Below are positions 44,849 through 54,147 of a DNA stretch of 64,000 bases, piece after piece (positions within the stretch are counted from its first letter, which is position 1; every line of letters begins with the position of its first letter). Under the pieces are notes generated by a model. That model was given only the letters and a program-made list of their open reading frames with translations. It was not told where the DNA came from and ran no database searches. This stretch comes from Bacteroidota bacterium (GTDB taxonomy: Bacteria; Bacteroidota; Bacteroidia; Bacteroidales; NBLH01), in the NCBI GenBank assembly GCA_025361565.1, contig JANYKN010000159.1:1-64000 (forward strand), in the 5' to 3' direction. The position numbers and the translations under genes were made by a program.

Positions 44849-47638
44849 TTAATGAGCTTCAAGCCAATTGTTGCCGGTGCCCATTTCTACAACCAACGGA
44901 ACAACTAAATCACAAGCATGTTCCATTTCGATCTTGACCAGTTTTTTTAATTTTTCGAGCTCATCAGGAAATACGTCAAACACAAGCTCATCGTGTACCT
45001 GCAAAATCATAGTACTTTTCAGATTTTCTTTAATAATTGCATTGAATATCTTTATCATAGCTATTTTAATGATATCTGCAGCTGTACCCTGAATTGGTGC
45101 ATTTATTGCATTCCTTTCAGCAACGCCTTTTACAATTGCATTTTGCGAATTGATATCTGGCAGATATCTTCTGCGATCAAAAAGTGTGCTTACATATCCA
45201 TTTTCGCGTGCAAAGGTAATTTGGTTTGCCATATACTCTTTCACTTTTGGATAACTTTTGAAGTAATTGTCAATTAAAGCTTTGGCTTCGGAACGTGGAA
45301 TTTTCAGATTTTGAGAAAGGCCAAAGGATGAAATTCCGTAAATAATTCCAAAGTTAGCCGATTTGGCTTTACTCCTCATTTCTTTGGTAACTTCCGAGAT
45401 GGCAATATTAAAAATATTTGCAGCTGTTGCCGAATGAATATCTTCATTGTTTTTAAAGGCAGTTATCATATTTTCATCGCCACTCATGGCTGCCATCAGG
45501 CGAAGTTCGATTTGAGAATAGTCAGCCGCCAAAATTAGCTGCCCAGGTGACGAAGCAACAAAAGCTTTTCGTATTTCACGACCTTCGGCAGTTCTTATGG
45601 GTATATTCTGAAGGTTAGGATTGGTTGAACTTAGGCGCCCTGTTGCAGTTACTGCCTGATTAAACGAAGTGTGTACTTTTAAAGTTTTGGGGTTTACAAG
45701 CTTTGGCAAAGAATCGACGTATGTACTTAATAATTTTTGTAAACCTCTGTAATCTAATATTTTATTAATAATTTCGTGTTTGTCTTTCAATTTATCGAGC
45801 TCCTGCTCGCTGGTTGAATATTGTCCGGTCTTGGTTTTAACGGCATCCGAAATAATTTTCATTTTATCGAATAAAACCTCTCCCAACTGCTTTGGCGATG
45901 CAATATTGAACTCGCTTCCCGCCTGCTGATAGATTTCCTGCTCAACATTTCTAATTTTAGAGGTTAAATATACCGAGTATTCTTTTAAATTGTTCGAATC
46001 GATACGTACACCCTGAAATTCAACATCGGCCAGAACAGCAACCAATGGCATTTCAAGGTCTGTTGCCAGAGTTACAAGTTGATGTTTTTCAAGTTCATGG
46101 AACAGAATTTCTTTGAGTTGAAAAGTGAGATCGGCATCTTCACCAGCGTATTCTTTTATCAGCTCCGGATCGATTTCTCTCATATTTTTTTGGCCTTTTC
46201 CTTTTGGGCCAATCAACTCTTCAATTTCAACAGGTTTATAATTCAGATAATTTTCAACAAGGAAATTGAAGTTGTGCCTTTGTTCAGGTTGAACCAGGTA
46301 ATGAGCCAGCATGGTATCAAAAAATGGACCTTGAACTTCAATGCCATAAGGCTTTAACATCTGAATATCAAATTTAATATTTTGTCCAATTTTTAAAATA
46401 TTGGGATCTTCAAGTACTGTTTTAAATTTTTTAACGATTTTTAAACTGTCTTCGAACCTGATTGGAAGGTTAACATAAAAGGCTTTATGTTTTTCGAAAG
46501 AAAAGGCTATTCCTACGATTTCTGAGCTGTGAATTTCCAGTCCGGTGGTCTCAGTGTCAAAACAAAATTCTTTTTGCTTAGAAAGGCTTAAAATGAGTTC
46601 GTCTATTTCTTCCTCTTTTTCAATTAACCTGTATTGATGATCTACTGTTTTAATGGATATGAAATTTATATTTGTTTCGGAACTTTCATTTTCAACGTTA
46701 TTTTCTTCCTGAACAGAGTTTTGTGGAGCATCTACATCTTTTGCCTGCTCGTTCGGTTTCGAAGATGCTTGTTGTGCCATGGTCCTGAATTCCAATTCTT
46801 CATAAACTTTTTGGAGTTTTTCACGGTTTGGTTCTTTTCGGCGCAATTGCTCTTCATTAAATTCAACGGGAACATTCAAAGGAATGGTAACCAATATTTT
46901 AGATAATTTCAATTGTTCTTTTGAAGCAATAACGTTTTCTTTTTGTTTTCCGCTCAACAAGCTAACATTCGAAACCAATTTTTCTACGCTACCAAAACGG
47001 GCTACCAATTTGGCGGCTGTTTTTTCGCCAATTCCGGGAACTCCTGGAACATTATCGGCGGTATCGCCCCAAAGTGCCAGAATATCAATAACTTGTTCTG
47101 GATTTTGTATGCCATAATATTCGCAGATTTCTTTTGCACCAATTATTTCTGCTCCATTGCCTTTTCTTCCTGGTCTGTAAATGAAAATTTTATCGCTTAC
47201 CAGCTGGCCAAAATCCTTGTCGGGAGTCATCATGTAGACCGTGTACCCTTCTTTTTCGCCCATTTTAGCAAGTGTTCCAATGGCATCATCAGCTTCAAAA
47301 TTTGGAACTTCAATAATCTGAATATGAAGTGCTTCAATAATTCTTTTGATATAGGGCACTGCCATAATTATATCTTCGGGTGTGGCTGAACGATGTGCCT
47401 TGTATTCAGGGAACAATTCACGCCTGAAACTTCCACCGGGTGGATCAAAAACTACTGCGATATGCGATGGTTTCTCTTTTTTAAGTATTTCATTTAAAGA
47501 ATTGACAAAGCCAAAAATTGCAGAAGTATTTTGTCCTTTTGAGTTAATCCTCGGATTATTTATAAATGCATAATATGCCCTAAAAATGAGAGCATATGCA
47601 TCAATTAGGAACAATTTTTTATCGGATGTAGTGGTCAT
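44849..47638 (-). CDS. polA: DNA polymerase I
   Basis: A 929-residue PolA for Okazaki fragment processing and repair. The N-terminal 5'-3' exonuclease (LIDAYALIFRAYYAF, GIGEKTAAKLV; about 1-290) is followed by an active-looking 3'-5' exonuclease (FCFDTETTGLE, about 350-540) and a polymerase domain with motifs A (LAADYSQIELRLMA), B (RSKAKSANFGIIYGISSFGL) and C (LQVHDELVFDV). All three domains appear intact. Confidence 0.97.
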   Translation of the reverse strand: MTTTSDKKLFLIDAYALIFRAYYAFINNPRINSKGQNTSAIFGFVNSLNEILKKEKPSHIAVVFDPPGGSFRRELFPEYKAHRSATPEDIIMAVPYIKRIIEALHIQIIEVPNFEADDAIGTLAKMGEKEGYTVYMMTPDKDFGQLVSDKIFIYRPGRKGNGAEIIGAKEICEYYGIQNPEQVIDILALWGDTADNVPGVPGIGEKTAAKLVARFGSVEKLVSNVSLLSGKQKENVIASKEQLKLSKILVTIPLNVPVEFNEEQLRRKEPNREKLQKVYEELEFRTMAQQASSKPNEQAKDVDAPQNSVQEENNVENESSETNINFISIKTVDHQYRLIEKEEEIDELILSLSKQKEFCFDTETTGLEIHSSEIVGIAFSFEKHKAFYVNLPIRFEDSLKIVKKFKTVLEDPNILKIGQNIKFDIQMLKPYGIEVQGPFFDTMLAHYLVQPEQRHNFNFLVENYLNYKPVEIEELIGPKGKGQKNMREIDPELIKEYAGEDADLTFQLKEILFHELEKHQLVTLATDLEMPLVAVLADVEFQGVRIDSNNLKEYSVYLTSKIRNVEQEIYQQAGSEFNIASPKQLGEVLFDKMKIISDAVKTKTGQYSTSEQELDKLKDKHEIINKILDYRGLQKLLSTYVDSLPKLVNPKTLKVHTSFNQAVTATGRLSSTNPNLQNIPIRTAEGREIRKAFVASSPGQLILAADYSQIELRLMAAMSGDENMITAFKNNEDIHSATAANIFNIAISEVTKEMRSKAKSANFGIIYGISSFGLSQNLKIPRSEAKALIDNYFKSYPKVKEYMANQITFARENGYVSTLFDRRRYLPDINSQNAIVKGVAERNAINAPIQGTAADIIKIAMIKIFNAIIKENLKSTMILQVHDELVFDVFPDELEKLKKLVKIEMEHACDLVVPLVVEMGTGNNWLEAH

Positions 47639-47787
47639 GGTATTTTTTTCTTAGTTTTAAGCGAAGGTAAGAAGAAATTTGGGAATGCAGATTTCGCTAA
47701 TTAGTCAATTTGAAAAATTCAATAATTCAGATATTTTTACGATTTAGACTAATTACTATATTTTGCTTAATTTTTTTTTTAAAAAAT

Positions 47788-48651
47788 TCAATCAATATTG
47801 TCTTCAGGTTCAATGTGAATATGAACCTCACATCTTTCTACAATTTTTAAAATAACTTCTTCTGCTTTGTGTGCAATCTGGTGAGCTTCTTTAATATTCA
47901 GTTCAGGTTTAACATGAATGTTAACTTCCACAAACGTATCGGCACCGGCGGATCGGATTTTAATATCATGAAAATGAGAAATTTCTGTAATTTCCTTAAT
48001 CGCTTTTTCAATTACCTGATAGGTGGTTAAAGGAGCTTTGTCGAGCAAAACGTCTATGGCGCGCTTTCCAAGCCGGTACGAAACATAAATTACAATTACT
48101 CCAACTGCCAGTGCCGCAATTGAATCGGCAAAAAAGAAACCAAATTGAGCAAAAATAAGTCCGATCAGAACAACGGTTGAACTCCAGATGTCGGTTGAAA
48201 AGTGAAGTGCATCCGCTTCAAGCGCCTGACTGTTGTATTTTTTTGCAACTCTTCTTAAGGCTCGTGAACGAGTAAAATCGATAATAATTGAAGTTGCAAC
48301 TACCACATAACTCCAAATTGAAATTTCGATATGCGTTTTTCCCGAAATTAGTCTGTTAACGGCTTCAAAAATTATCCAAAAACAAGTGATCAGTAACAAA
48401 ACAGTTTCGAAGAAAGCTGAAAGATTTTCAATTTTTCCATGTCCGTAATGATGATCTTCATCGGCCGGTTTATCTGAAATTTGAACAGAAATGTAGGTTA
48501 TTAAAGCAGCAACTAAATCCAGGGCAGAATGTAGAGCTTCGGAAAGTATACCCAAGCTGCCTGTGATAATTCCTATTAAAAGTTTAGAACTGGTTAAAAA
48601 AACCGCAGCCATAACTGACCATAATGCGACTTTGTTCTTTTCATTTTTCAT
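47788..48651 (-). CDS. Cation diffusion facilitator metal transporter
   Basis: A 287-residue CDF protein with six predicted transmembrane helices and a C-terminal cytoplasmic metal-binding domain (VEIHVKPELNIKEAHQIAHKAEE region). The transport site residues appear as SEALHSALD in helix 2 and ADALHFSTD in helix 5 (HxxxD twice), a pattern of Zn/Fe-type members; a DEDHHYGHGKIE loop is typical. It exports divalent metal in exchange for protons. The preferred metal is uncertain. Confidence 0.92.
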   Translation of the reverse strand: MKNEKNKVALWSVMAAVFLTSSKLLIGIITGSLGILSEALHSALDLVAALITYISVQISDKPADEDHHYGHGKIENLSAFFETVLLLITCFWIIFEAVNRLISGKTHIEISIWSYVVVATSIIIDFTRSRALRRVAKKYNSQALEADALHFSTDIWSSTVVLIGLIFAQFGFFFADSIAALAVGVIVIYVSYRLGKRAIDVLLDKAPLTTYQVIEKAIKEITEISHFHDIKIRSAGADTFVEVNIHVKPELNIKEAHQIAHKAEEVILKIVERCEVHIHIEPEDNID

Positions 48652-48754
48652 GACTGGATAATAAACATTGATATTTTAGGGAATTCAAAGTTAATTGAAA
48701 TCTATGTTCATGAAGAATTTTCTGCGATAATTTTCGGACTACAATGCAATTATT

Positions 48755-49262
48755 TTAATTGAAATACCAGCTAAACCCTACTCCAAATGAGAGAATATAA
48801 TCTGGTGTTTTGGAATCTTTGGTCAGCTTTTCTTTCATTTTGGAGGAAAGATAAAGTACCTTTCCGCCGCCAATTTGCCCTAAAATTCCAATTTTTTCCT
48901 TTTTATCTAAAAATATTAGAATACCTCCAATTTCAGTGTTTATTGTTCCTATTATTTCCAAAACCACCATCTTTAAATGAAATATTCAAAAATGGACCAC
49001 TCCTGCATGGACAGGAATGAAATTTTAAACCTCCTGAAAAACCTAATATCCCAATCCCGGAATTCAAGCCAATATATTTTGAAAAGCGAAACTCGTACTC
49101 AAAACCAAAATAAGTAATTCCGCCAATTTGATAACCGGTAGCAAACATGTCCAAAACTGCATTTTTATGCTTTTCTTTTGAAAATATAGAAACACTATCA
49201 ACTTGACTAATTGCTAATTGACAACTAATGATAAGGAATATAATTAGAAATATATTTTTCAT
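48755..49262 (-). pseudogene. Frameshifted outer-membrane beta-barrel protein
   Basis: The first frame (49262 to 48933, 109 residues) begins with a signal peptide (MKNIFLIIFLIISCQLAIS) and beta-hairpin segments (GYQIGGITYFGFEYEFRFSKY). It then runs into a stop. A second frame overlaps it (48970 to 48755) and continues with GGGKVLYLSSKMKEK and ends FGVGFSWYFN, a terminal aromatic beta-strand as in barrel proteins. The pair reads as one roughly 165-residue protein broken by a frameshift near 48935-48965. Real decay or a sequencing indel. Confidence 0.65.
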
Positions 49263-49511
49263 GAAAGATTTTTGTTTTCGTTTTAAACCTATTTACTGGC
49301 TTAAAAATGCATTTAATTTATATAATAATCCATTCAATCTATTTCTGCCAAACAGAATTTTTTTTGAAAAAAACTGGATTAAAGGCATAAAACTAAGATA
49401 AAAATTTGTTTGTCAAATATTTGCAAAAAGATGTAAATATTAGTTATAAAAACACCTCATTTTTTTGTACCTTTAATTATTCTACGTTTTAATTAACACA
49501 ATACTCTAATT

Positions 49512-50567
49512 ATGAAATCAATAGTTATTATTTTACAAGCAGTTCTTTTTAGCATAAGTGGCATTTTTGCGCAGTTTCCTGTGCATGTTAAAAAGGTGGA
49601 ATCAATTGCAAATCAAACGGTTTCAGTAAAAGGAAATTTAAATATGGGTGCTCATATGGATAATTTAGCCTGGGCTTGGAAAAGTTCGGTAGCATGTTTT
49701 CCAGGAACACAAAAACTGAAATTTTCTGGAAATCATGTGCTTTATAACACAGTTATTCCTCCAAGGGCAATCATGAACATTACTGTAACTCCGGATAACA
49801 AAAATGATAATTTCAGTTTGTATGCTTATCAAATTGGAACAACAAATTTTTCAACAGTTCCTGATTTGAATACTTGCTTGGCTTGCGAAGCTGATTATAA
49901 ATGGGATTATGATAAAGTTGGAAAAACACAGGATCATCAAAGAGTTGTTTCTCTGAACACCGTGGATGATGCATTTAATGTGGTAATTGGTGTAGTTGGG
50001 GCAAACGGGCTCGAAAAAGGTGGGTATACACTTTCGATTGAATTGCAGGGCGGCGAAGAAGCATTGGAAATTAAGCAACAGGAAGTAAAAGTTATACCTG
50101 TTGAAACTGCCAAAAACAAAGTTAGCACCATTAAAGGTGATTTAAAGAGTGGTGTAATAATCCAGGATTTATCTTGGGCATCAACAAGTTCGAATGCTTG
50201 TTTTCCTGGAACGCAAAACACAAAATTCAGAGGAAACCATGTTTTATATTCTGCTACATTGCCCGATAATTCCGAAATGGAGATAACCGTAATTCCTGAC
50301 GATAAAAATGCGGATTTTAGTCTGTATGCTTATCAGGTTGGAATAAATAATAATAATTTGCCTCCAAATCTTCCAAGCTGTATAAGCTGCGAAGCAGATT
50401 TTAAGTGGGATCGTCCAAAAGCCGGCAAAAAACAAGATCATACGAGGACGGTTGGAAACCTTACTTCTATCGATGGGACTTATAAAATAATTATTGGAGT
50501 AGTGGGTGCAAATGGATTAAAAACAGGAAGTTATACCTTGAATATAAGTGTTAAGGATAGGAAATAG
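49512..50567 (+). CDS. Secreted protein with two homologous cysteine-bearing domains
   Basis: A 351-residue exported protein (signal peptide to about residue 20). It consists of two homologous domains offset by exactly 168 residues: CFPGTQ at 62 and 230, CxxCEADxKWD with cysteines at 122/125 and 290/293, and GVVGANGL near the end of each. The domains look like small beta-sandwiches related to pre-peptidase C-terminal domains; the three cysteines per domain suggest disulfides or a metal site. Function unknown. A terminator follows. Confidence 0.7.
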   Translation: MKSIVIILQAVLFSISGIFAQFPVHVKKVESIANQTVSVKGNLNMGAHMDNLAWAWKSSVACFPGTQKLKFSGNHVLYNTVIPPRAIMNITVTPDNKNDNFSLYAYQIGTTNFSTVPDLNTCLACEADYKWDYDKVGKTQDHQRVVSLNTVDDAFNVVIGVVGANGLEKGGYTLSIELQGGEEALEIKQQEVKVIPVETAKNKVSTIKGDLKSGVIIQDLSWASTSSNACFPGTQNTKFRGNHVLYSATLPDNSEMEITVIPDDKNADFSLYAYQVGINNNNLPPNLPSCISCEADFKWDRPKAGKKQDHTRTVGNLTSIDGTYKIIIGVVGANGLKTGSYTLNISVKDRK

Positions 50568-50575
50568 AACTTTAT

Positions 50576-50613
50576 AAAAAACCGTGCTTGAATTTTCAAA
50601 CACGGTTTTTTTT
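50576..50613. terminator. Bidirectional terminator
   Basis: Stem AAAAAACCGTG (50576-50586) / CACGGTTTTTT (50601-50611) with A and T runs on both sides. It lies between the convergent two-domain protein gene and the glutathione peroxidase gene and can serve both. Confidence 0.85.
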
Positions 50614-50623
50614 TAATTTATTT

Positions 50624-51199
50624 CTATTCTTTCTCAATCCAATCAATAATTTCTTTATCCATTGGAACAGTTTTTGGCGGAACAATTTTAGATAAATGTC
50701 CTTGTCTGTCAATTAAATACTTTTGAAAATTCCATTTTACTTTTGAATCGTCAAGGCCATTTTTAGATTTTTCAGTCAAAAATTTGTACACAGGGCTTTT
50801 ATCGCTTCCTTTTACCGAAATTTTTGCCATCATTGGAAATGTAACCCCATAATTTTTAGAGCAAAAGTTTGCAATTTCCTGATTGCTACCTGGTTCCTGC
50901 CATAAAAAATTATTTGCCGGAAACCCGACGATAACAAAGCCTGAATCTTTATATTTGTCATAAAGCTTTTGTAAATCGGCATATTGCGGTGTAAATCCAC
51001 ATTTTGATGCTGTGTTCACGACCATTATTTTTTTTCCTGCCAGCGTGTTGAAATCAAAACTATTTCCATTGATGTCTTCCACTTTGAATTGATAGATATT
51101 TTGTTTCTCGTTCATAGTTTGTTTGTTATTATTATCGGATTGACTGTTGCAAGCAATTGCAATAGTGCAAATTGAAATCAATAAAATTATATTTTTCAT
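50624..51199 (-). CDS. Glutathione peroxidase-family lipoprotein
   Basis: With the ATG at 51199 (191 residues) the protein begins as a lipoprotein (MKNIILLISICTIAIAC, Cys17). The GPx fold follows with peroxidatic Cys67 in NTASKCGFTPQY and the WNFQKYLIDRQG motif. It uses cysteine, not selenocysteine. The lipoprotein signal implies it faces the periplasm or outside, so thioredoxin-like proteins rather than glutathione are likely reductants (inference). Confidence 0.92.
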   Translation of the reverse strand: MKNIILLISICTIAIACNSQSDNNNKQTMNEKQNIYQFKVEDINGNSFDFNTLAGKKIMVVNTASKCGFTPQYADLQKLYDKYKDSGFVIVGFPANNFLWQEPGSNQEIANFCSKNYGVTFPMMAKISVKGSDKSPVYKFLTEKSKNGLDDSKVKWNFQKYLIDRQGHLSKIVPPKTVPMDKEIIDWIEKE

Positions 51200-51393
51200 T
51201 ATGATATTCATTTCAGATCAAACAAATGATTTTATTATTTGTTCAATTTATGATTGTTTTTTGAATATAAATCCAGCTTAATTAGAAAGTAGGTTTAATC
51301 ATTATCAATATACAATAAAAAAACACCCAACGTATAAGATGAGTGTTTAGACAATGGAAGAAGTTTGTTAGAAATAACTTCGAAAAAATATGT

Positions 51394-52371
51394 TTATAAC
51401 GAAACCAATTTTAAAGATTTCAATTCTGCAACTTCAGCAGGTAAAGTATTGTTTATTTTGTTGTTACACATATGCAGACGATTAAGTTGCTTTAATTTTC
51501 CCATTTCAGCCGGAATATTTCCTGATAGTTCGTTGTAACTTAAATATAGACGTTCCAATTTATGCAAATTGCCTATTTCTGCTGGTATAGAGCCACTTAA
51601 TTGATTGTTGGCAAGATATAAACGTTCAAGATTAGTCAAATTGCAAATTTCAACCGGTATGTTTCCAATAATATGATTCTCTGAAATATAGAGATGTTTT
51701 AGTTCTTTTAAATTACCAATTTCGTGGGGAATATTCCCTGACAATTGATTTTTATCCAGATACAAGTATTTTAATGCCAATAAATTACCAATTTCGGCAG
51801 GAATAATTCCACTTAAGTTATTGCTAAAAAAATTGAGTGTTTGAAGCGCGGCCAGATTTCCAATTTCAGTAGGAATGTTTCCATTAAAAAGATTAAACGA
51901 AAGATTAAGTTCTTTCAATGCTTTTAAATCACTGATATTAGAGGGTACGTGACCTGTGAACTTATTATATGATAAATCCAACAATGTCAATTTCGATAGT
52001 TTTAAAATGCCTTTTGGAAATTCATTGTTTAATTGATTGTAATTTAATTCTAAAGATATTAAAGAGTCAAGATTGCCAATTTCTGAAGGAATTTTTCCAG
52101 ATAAATTGTTGGCAGAAAGGTCAATTGCAGTTATTCTTCCCCCACTAACTGTAATACCAAACCAATTATTATTTACTTCTGATGCTTTTGCTTTTAAATT
52201 CCAATTGGATTTATCTTTCCAATTACTGCCATTTGTAGATTTATACAGAGCTATCAATGCTTTTAGGTCCGATTGGCTCACTTGTGCTGTGCTTGAAAAT
52301 GATAGAGAAGTTAAAAAAACTAAGCTGAATAGCCCTAAGAAAAAAAATTTTGAGAAAAATAATTTTGTCAT
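51394..52371 (-). CDS. Secreted leucine-rich repeat protein
   Basis: A 325-residue exported protein: signal peptide to about residue 30, an N-terminal cap (LKALIALYKSTNGSNWKDKSNW), then about ten 24-residue LRRs of the plant-like SGxIPxEIGNL type to the very C-terminus. There is no anchor or type IX secretion tail. LRRs of this sort bind proteins or glycans. The repeats are intact; the ligand is unknown. Confidence 0.88.
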   Translation of the reverse strand: MTKLFFSKFFFLGLFSLVFLTSLSFSSTAQVSQSDLKALIALYKSTNGSNWKDKSNWNLKAKASEVNNNWFGITVSGGRITAIDLSANNLSGKIPSEIGNLDSLISLELNYNQLNNEFPKGILKLSKLTLLDLSYNKFTGHVPSNISDLKALKELNLSFNLFNGNIPTEIGNLAALQTLNFFSNNLSGIIPAEIGNLLALKYLYLDKNQLSGNIPHEIGNLKELKHLYISENHIIGNIPVEICNLTNLERLYLANNQLSGSIPAEIGNLHKLERLYLSYNELSGNIPAEMGKLKQLNRLHMCNNKINNTLPAEVAELKSLKLVSL

Positions 52372-52674
52372 TTTTACTTTTTTACTTTTTTGTATAAAAA
52401 CTGAATTAAAGTTGGTTGTAGTGGTTTGTTTGCGGAAGTTTTATTGTGGTCTGGCATTCGAACTTTTAATTTGCATAATTTTGTTAAAAGCATTACTTAA
52501 TAACAATGCAAAATTGAAAAAAGTATTAGGACCCTGCAATAGGGGAACTTACTGTTTTTATACCAAGGGTTTTTACTCTATACCAAGCGGTGTTTTTTAC
52601 TGATGGAGTAATTGGTTTATTTGATGGGTAATTAATTATATAGTTTGAATGAAACTCTTTTTATTGAACTGATA
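52372..52674. other. Intergenic region LRR/M28
   Basis: 303 bases between two minus-strand genes. No promoter, terminator or small gene was clear. Confidence 0.35.
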
Positions 52675-53630
52675 TTAATTTTTCATAAGCACAATCTCCT
52701 TGCTATCACTATTGGCTATCTTTGAAATCCCAACCGCTATATTCCTTACAATAATTGCGGTATTTTCGATGTCAAGGTTTTTAATTTCATCATTAACCTT
52801 GTGGTAGTATTTGTAATTTGAAAAATCGAAGGTACAAAAAGTATGTGCTGGAATATTCAGTTTTTCATACAAAGGATAATTATCCGAAAGGCGGAACAAT
52901 CCATAAAGCTGATCCTGCTCGAAATTGGTAATAGTATCATTTCCAATATATTGATTTAAGATTTTAGCCATATTCGATTTTTCGAAACCGCTCAGGTATA
53001 CCTTTCCAGGTTTATCGGTGAGTACACTTCCAATCATGTCAATGTTCACATTACAATAAAATTCCGAAGCCTTGCGCTCACTTTCTCCGCAAAATGCTCA
53101 GATCCGGTCAATCCAATTTCTTCGCCCGAAAACAAAGCAACAATAACACTTCGTCTATTTGATTTATTGTATCTCAGTAATTTAGCTATATTGAGTACAG
53201 CACTCACCCCGGTTGCATTGTCGTTGGCACCGTTGAAAACACTATCTTTTATATTCGACGATTTACCCAGGTGATCGTAATGTGCACTCAAAATAATATA
53301 TTCGTGTTTTAAAATGGAGTCTTTGCCTTCGATGAGTCCAACTACATTGTAACCGGTTCTTGCACCAACTTCAAAGCTGTCGCGGTATTGCTTAAAATAA
53401 GGTTTAATTTTATTGTTTCTGAAAAAGTTTTCGATATAAATGGCAGCTTTTTCATTTCCGGTGCTTCCAAAACCTCGGCCTTCCATGTAATCAGAAGCTA
53501 AAGTGTCTATTATTTGTGCAACAGCCAGATTGGAGATAAAATTTGGATTTTCTTTTTCTTTAACTTGCTTGCTTAAAGGTTTACACGAAAAAAGTAAAGA
53601 AATGACGAGAATGGAAAGTAGAGTTTTCAT
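52675..53630 (-). pseudogene. Frameshifted M28-family zinc peptidase lipoprotein
   Basis: The first frame (53630-53046, 194 residues) has a lipoprotein signal (MKTLLSILVISLLFSC) and the metal and catalytic residues HYDHLG, GANDNATGVS and SGEEIGLTGS. It then runs out of frame to a stop at about 53046. A second frame (from 53049, and readable further upstream as KASEFYCNVNIDMIG) continues with the fourth ligand Asp in NIDMIG and the fifth, His, in IPAHTF. One missing base near 53072-53073 explains the break. If real, the peptidase is inactive. Confidence 0.8.
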
Positions 53631-53718
53631 TGAAAACAGGATTCGTTAATGAACAAAAATACGAACTGTTTTGGTATTAAATGAAAATAAATTCGACATA
53701 AGGAAAATACCTGAATTA

Positions 53719-54051
53719 TCAATCCAATTCCTGAAATTCCTCTTTTCCTTCCACACGTTCGAGTTCGGTTCCTGCTTTGCGTTTTAAATAAGGAATAATC
53801 GCCGGATCGTGGTTTGCAATGGTGTTTACGCCAAAAATTTTACTGTTGTCCGGATCGTCTGCGTATTCCTGGGTTTCCGTGCCTGAAAGAAAGCGCCATC
53901 CGCTGTCTTCATCATCTAAAGCTTCCTCGCGGTACATAAAACCAACTTTGAGGCCTTCTTTGGTAATTTTATTTGAACAAATACTATATCCCATGTCAAA
54001 TACCAAATCTTTAATATCGTTCTCGTTGAAAATGAATTCGTTGTAAACCAT
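53719..54051 (-). CDS. DUF2185 (Imm33-like) protein
   Basis: A 110-residue acidic protein with the DUF2185 pattern: CSNKITKEGLKVGFMYRE, DEDSGWRFLSG, EYADDPDNSKIFGVNTIANHDP and PYLKRKAG. This domain is found in immunity proteins of polymorphic toxins and in other cytoplasmic proteins. No toxin gene is next to it, so a true immunity role is not shown. Confidence 0.8.
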   Translation of the reverse strand: MVYNEFIFNENDIKDLVFDMGYSICSNKITKEGLKVGFMYREEALDDEDSGWRFLSGTETQEYADDPDNSKIFGVNTIANHDPAIIPYLKRKAGTELERVEGKEEFQELD

Positions 54052-54147
54052 TTGTTAAGTCTTTCAGGATTTTAAAAACAGGCCGCAAATATATAGATAT
54101 TTTGTAATTATAATCCTGATTTTTTTAGAAAGTGATACCTTTTTTGC

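Noticed and set aside
44693-44908. 71-residue open frame on the plus strand
   Set aside because: It is the translation of the dispersed inverted repeat (FAPLAMT-type peptide) and runs into polA.
52073-52603. 176-residue plus-strand frame
   Set aside because: Antisense to the LRR gene; composition is the shadow of LRR codons.
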